Assembly: GCA_017996675.1 (NCBI GenBank)
Contig: JAGOGN010000076.1
Coordinates: 1-6,977 of the forward strand
Direction of reading: 5' to 3'
DNA length: 6,977 nt
From: Lachnospiraceae bacterium
Lineage (GTDB): Bacteria > Bacillota_A > Clostridia > Lachnospirales > Lachnospiraceae
A program made the translations under genes and the position numbers. The notes under the pieces are model-generated. The model was not told the origin of the DNA and did no database searches. It saw only the letters and a list, made by a program, of their open reading frames with translations. Shown piece by piece: positions 6,442 through 6,977 of this stretch (positions are counted from its first letter, which is position 1; the number at the start of each line of letters is the position of its first letter).

Positions 6442-6448
6442 TTATCAA
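6420..6448 (-). promoter_or_regulatory. Candidate sigma-A type promoter of fapA (and downstream operon)
   Basis: On the minus strand TTGATA (6448-6443) and TAGAAT (6425-6420) each match consensus at 5 of 6 positions and are separated by exactly 17 bp. The predicted start is near 6411-6413, inside the loop of the inverted repeat, giving a leader of about 40 nt. The upstream arm of the repeat occupies almost exactly the promoter spacer, so transcripts from here would lack it. The promoter starts 2 bp after the valS stop codon, which makes it a plausible internal promoter for fapA, folC and the genes beyond. Confidence 0.6.
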
Positions 6449-6450
6449 GA

Positions 6451-6977
6451 CTATTTCATTTGTCCCAGACGTTGTTCAACCTGTTGCAACATCTGCTGAT
6501 ACTGCTCCATTTTGTCTTTTTCTTCTGCAACTTTTTCCGGTGCAGCTTTACTTAAAAATTTCTCATTTCCTAACATTCCCTTCGATCGGGACACTTCTTT
6601 GGTCAGGCGGTCTTTCTCTTTCGTAAGGCGTTCCTTTTCTTTCTCAAAATCAACCAGTTCTTCTAACGGAAGATAAATTATACCATGTGCTGTTACTACT
6701 GAAACAGCATCTTCGCTAATTCCTTCACGATTTTGTGCAAGCACAATATCATTGGTCATTGCAAGTCCATGATAGGTACCCATCAGCTGTTCATATGCTT
6801 GCATATCTGCAGTTGTCTCAGTAACAATAAATACCTTTGCTTTTCTACTTGGTGGAACATCCATTGCTGTTCTTGTATTTCGAATCTGTCTAACAGCTTC
6901 TTTTACAATTTCCAGCCATTCCTCTTCCTGATTAAACTCATACTCTGCCTGACTCGTTGGCCATTGCTCTAGCATAA
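6451..6977 (-). CDS. valS: Valyl-tRNA synthetase, C-terminal part
   Basis: The last 174 complete codons are in the window; the rest of an enzyme of usually about 880 residues lies beyond the right edge, so the Met codon at 6975 is internal. ValS charges tRNA-Val in the cytoplasm and edits Thr-tRNA-Val. The segment starts in the anticodon-binding helical domain (EWLEIVKEAVRQIRNTRTAM, then PPSRKAKVFI) and ends in the ValS-specific C-terminal coiled-coil arm that contacts the tRNA elbow. That arm is the repeated KEKERLTKEKDRLTKEVSR region with the family signature GMLGNEKFLSKAAPEKV. The stop is TAG at 6453-6451. No catalytic motif (HIGH or KMSKS) is visible because they are outside. It is the first gene of the minus-strand series seen here. 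Confidence 0.95.
   Translation of the reverse strand, partial: MLEQWPTSQAEYEFNQEEEWLEIVKEAVRQIRNTRTAMDVPPSRKAKVFIVTETTADMQAYEQLMGTYHGLAMTNDIVLAQNREGISEDAVSVVTAHGIIYLPLEELVDFEKEKERLTKEKDRLTKEVSRSKGMLGNEKFLSKAAPEKVAEEKDKMEQYQQMLQQVEQRLGQMK

Noticed and set aside
1..6977. CRISPR array, insertion sequence, toxin-antitoxin, phage-defence or other mobile system
   Set aside because: No regular repeat-spacer series, transposase, integrase, terminal inverted repeats or defence-type protein domains are present; the genes are core or housekeeping in type.

Overview
The window is AT-rich DNA with every convincing gene on the minus strand. The gene content (valS followed by folC, a rubrerythrin, DUF342/FapA and AlaX-type proteins, strong GGAGG ribosome-binding sites, a consensus sigma-A type promoter) points to an anaerobic Firmicute, most likely a clostridial species of the Lachnospiraceae type. 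That assignment comes from gene content and sequence style, not from a database search.

In transcription order (right to left) the layout is: the 3' end of valS (6977-6451, 5' part outside the window); a 79-bp spacer with a promoter and a long inverted repeat; a FapA/DUF342 protein (6371-4977); folC (4953-3634); a 48-codon ORF (3641-3495) that overlaps folC by 8 nt and abuts the next gene; a membrane-anchored TPR protein (3494-2181); rubrerythrin (2137-1598); an AlaX-like Ala-tRNA editing protein (1581-424). Spacings of -8, 0, 16, 23 and 43 bp, with no recognisable terminator between genes, suggest one long operon or a set of overlapping transcripts. A separate cold-shock protein gene (318-106) follows, with its own near-perfect promoter (TTGACA-17 bp-TATACT). 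The last 105 bp hold no gene, only short repeats.

The functions are mostly housekeeping: charging tRNA-Val, clearing mischarged Ala-type tRNA, making folylpolyglutamate, detoxifying peroxide and chaperoning RNA. The less understood members are the FapA protein, the 48-aa protein and the TPR protein, which appears to carry TPR-like helices on both sides of the membrane.

The most striking non-coding feature is between valS and fapA. A 17-bp inverted repeat (one G-U wobble in RNA) buries the fapA ribosome-binding site, and its upstream arm almost exactly fills the spacer of a promoter (TTGATA-17-TAGAAT). A valS read-through transcript would carry both arms and hide the site; a transcript from the local promoter would start inside the loop, lack the first arm and leave it open. 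I saw no CRISPR array, insertion sequence, tRNA or rRNA, and no evidence of a defence or mobile system.
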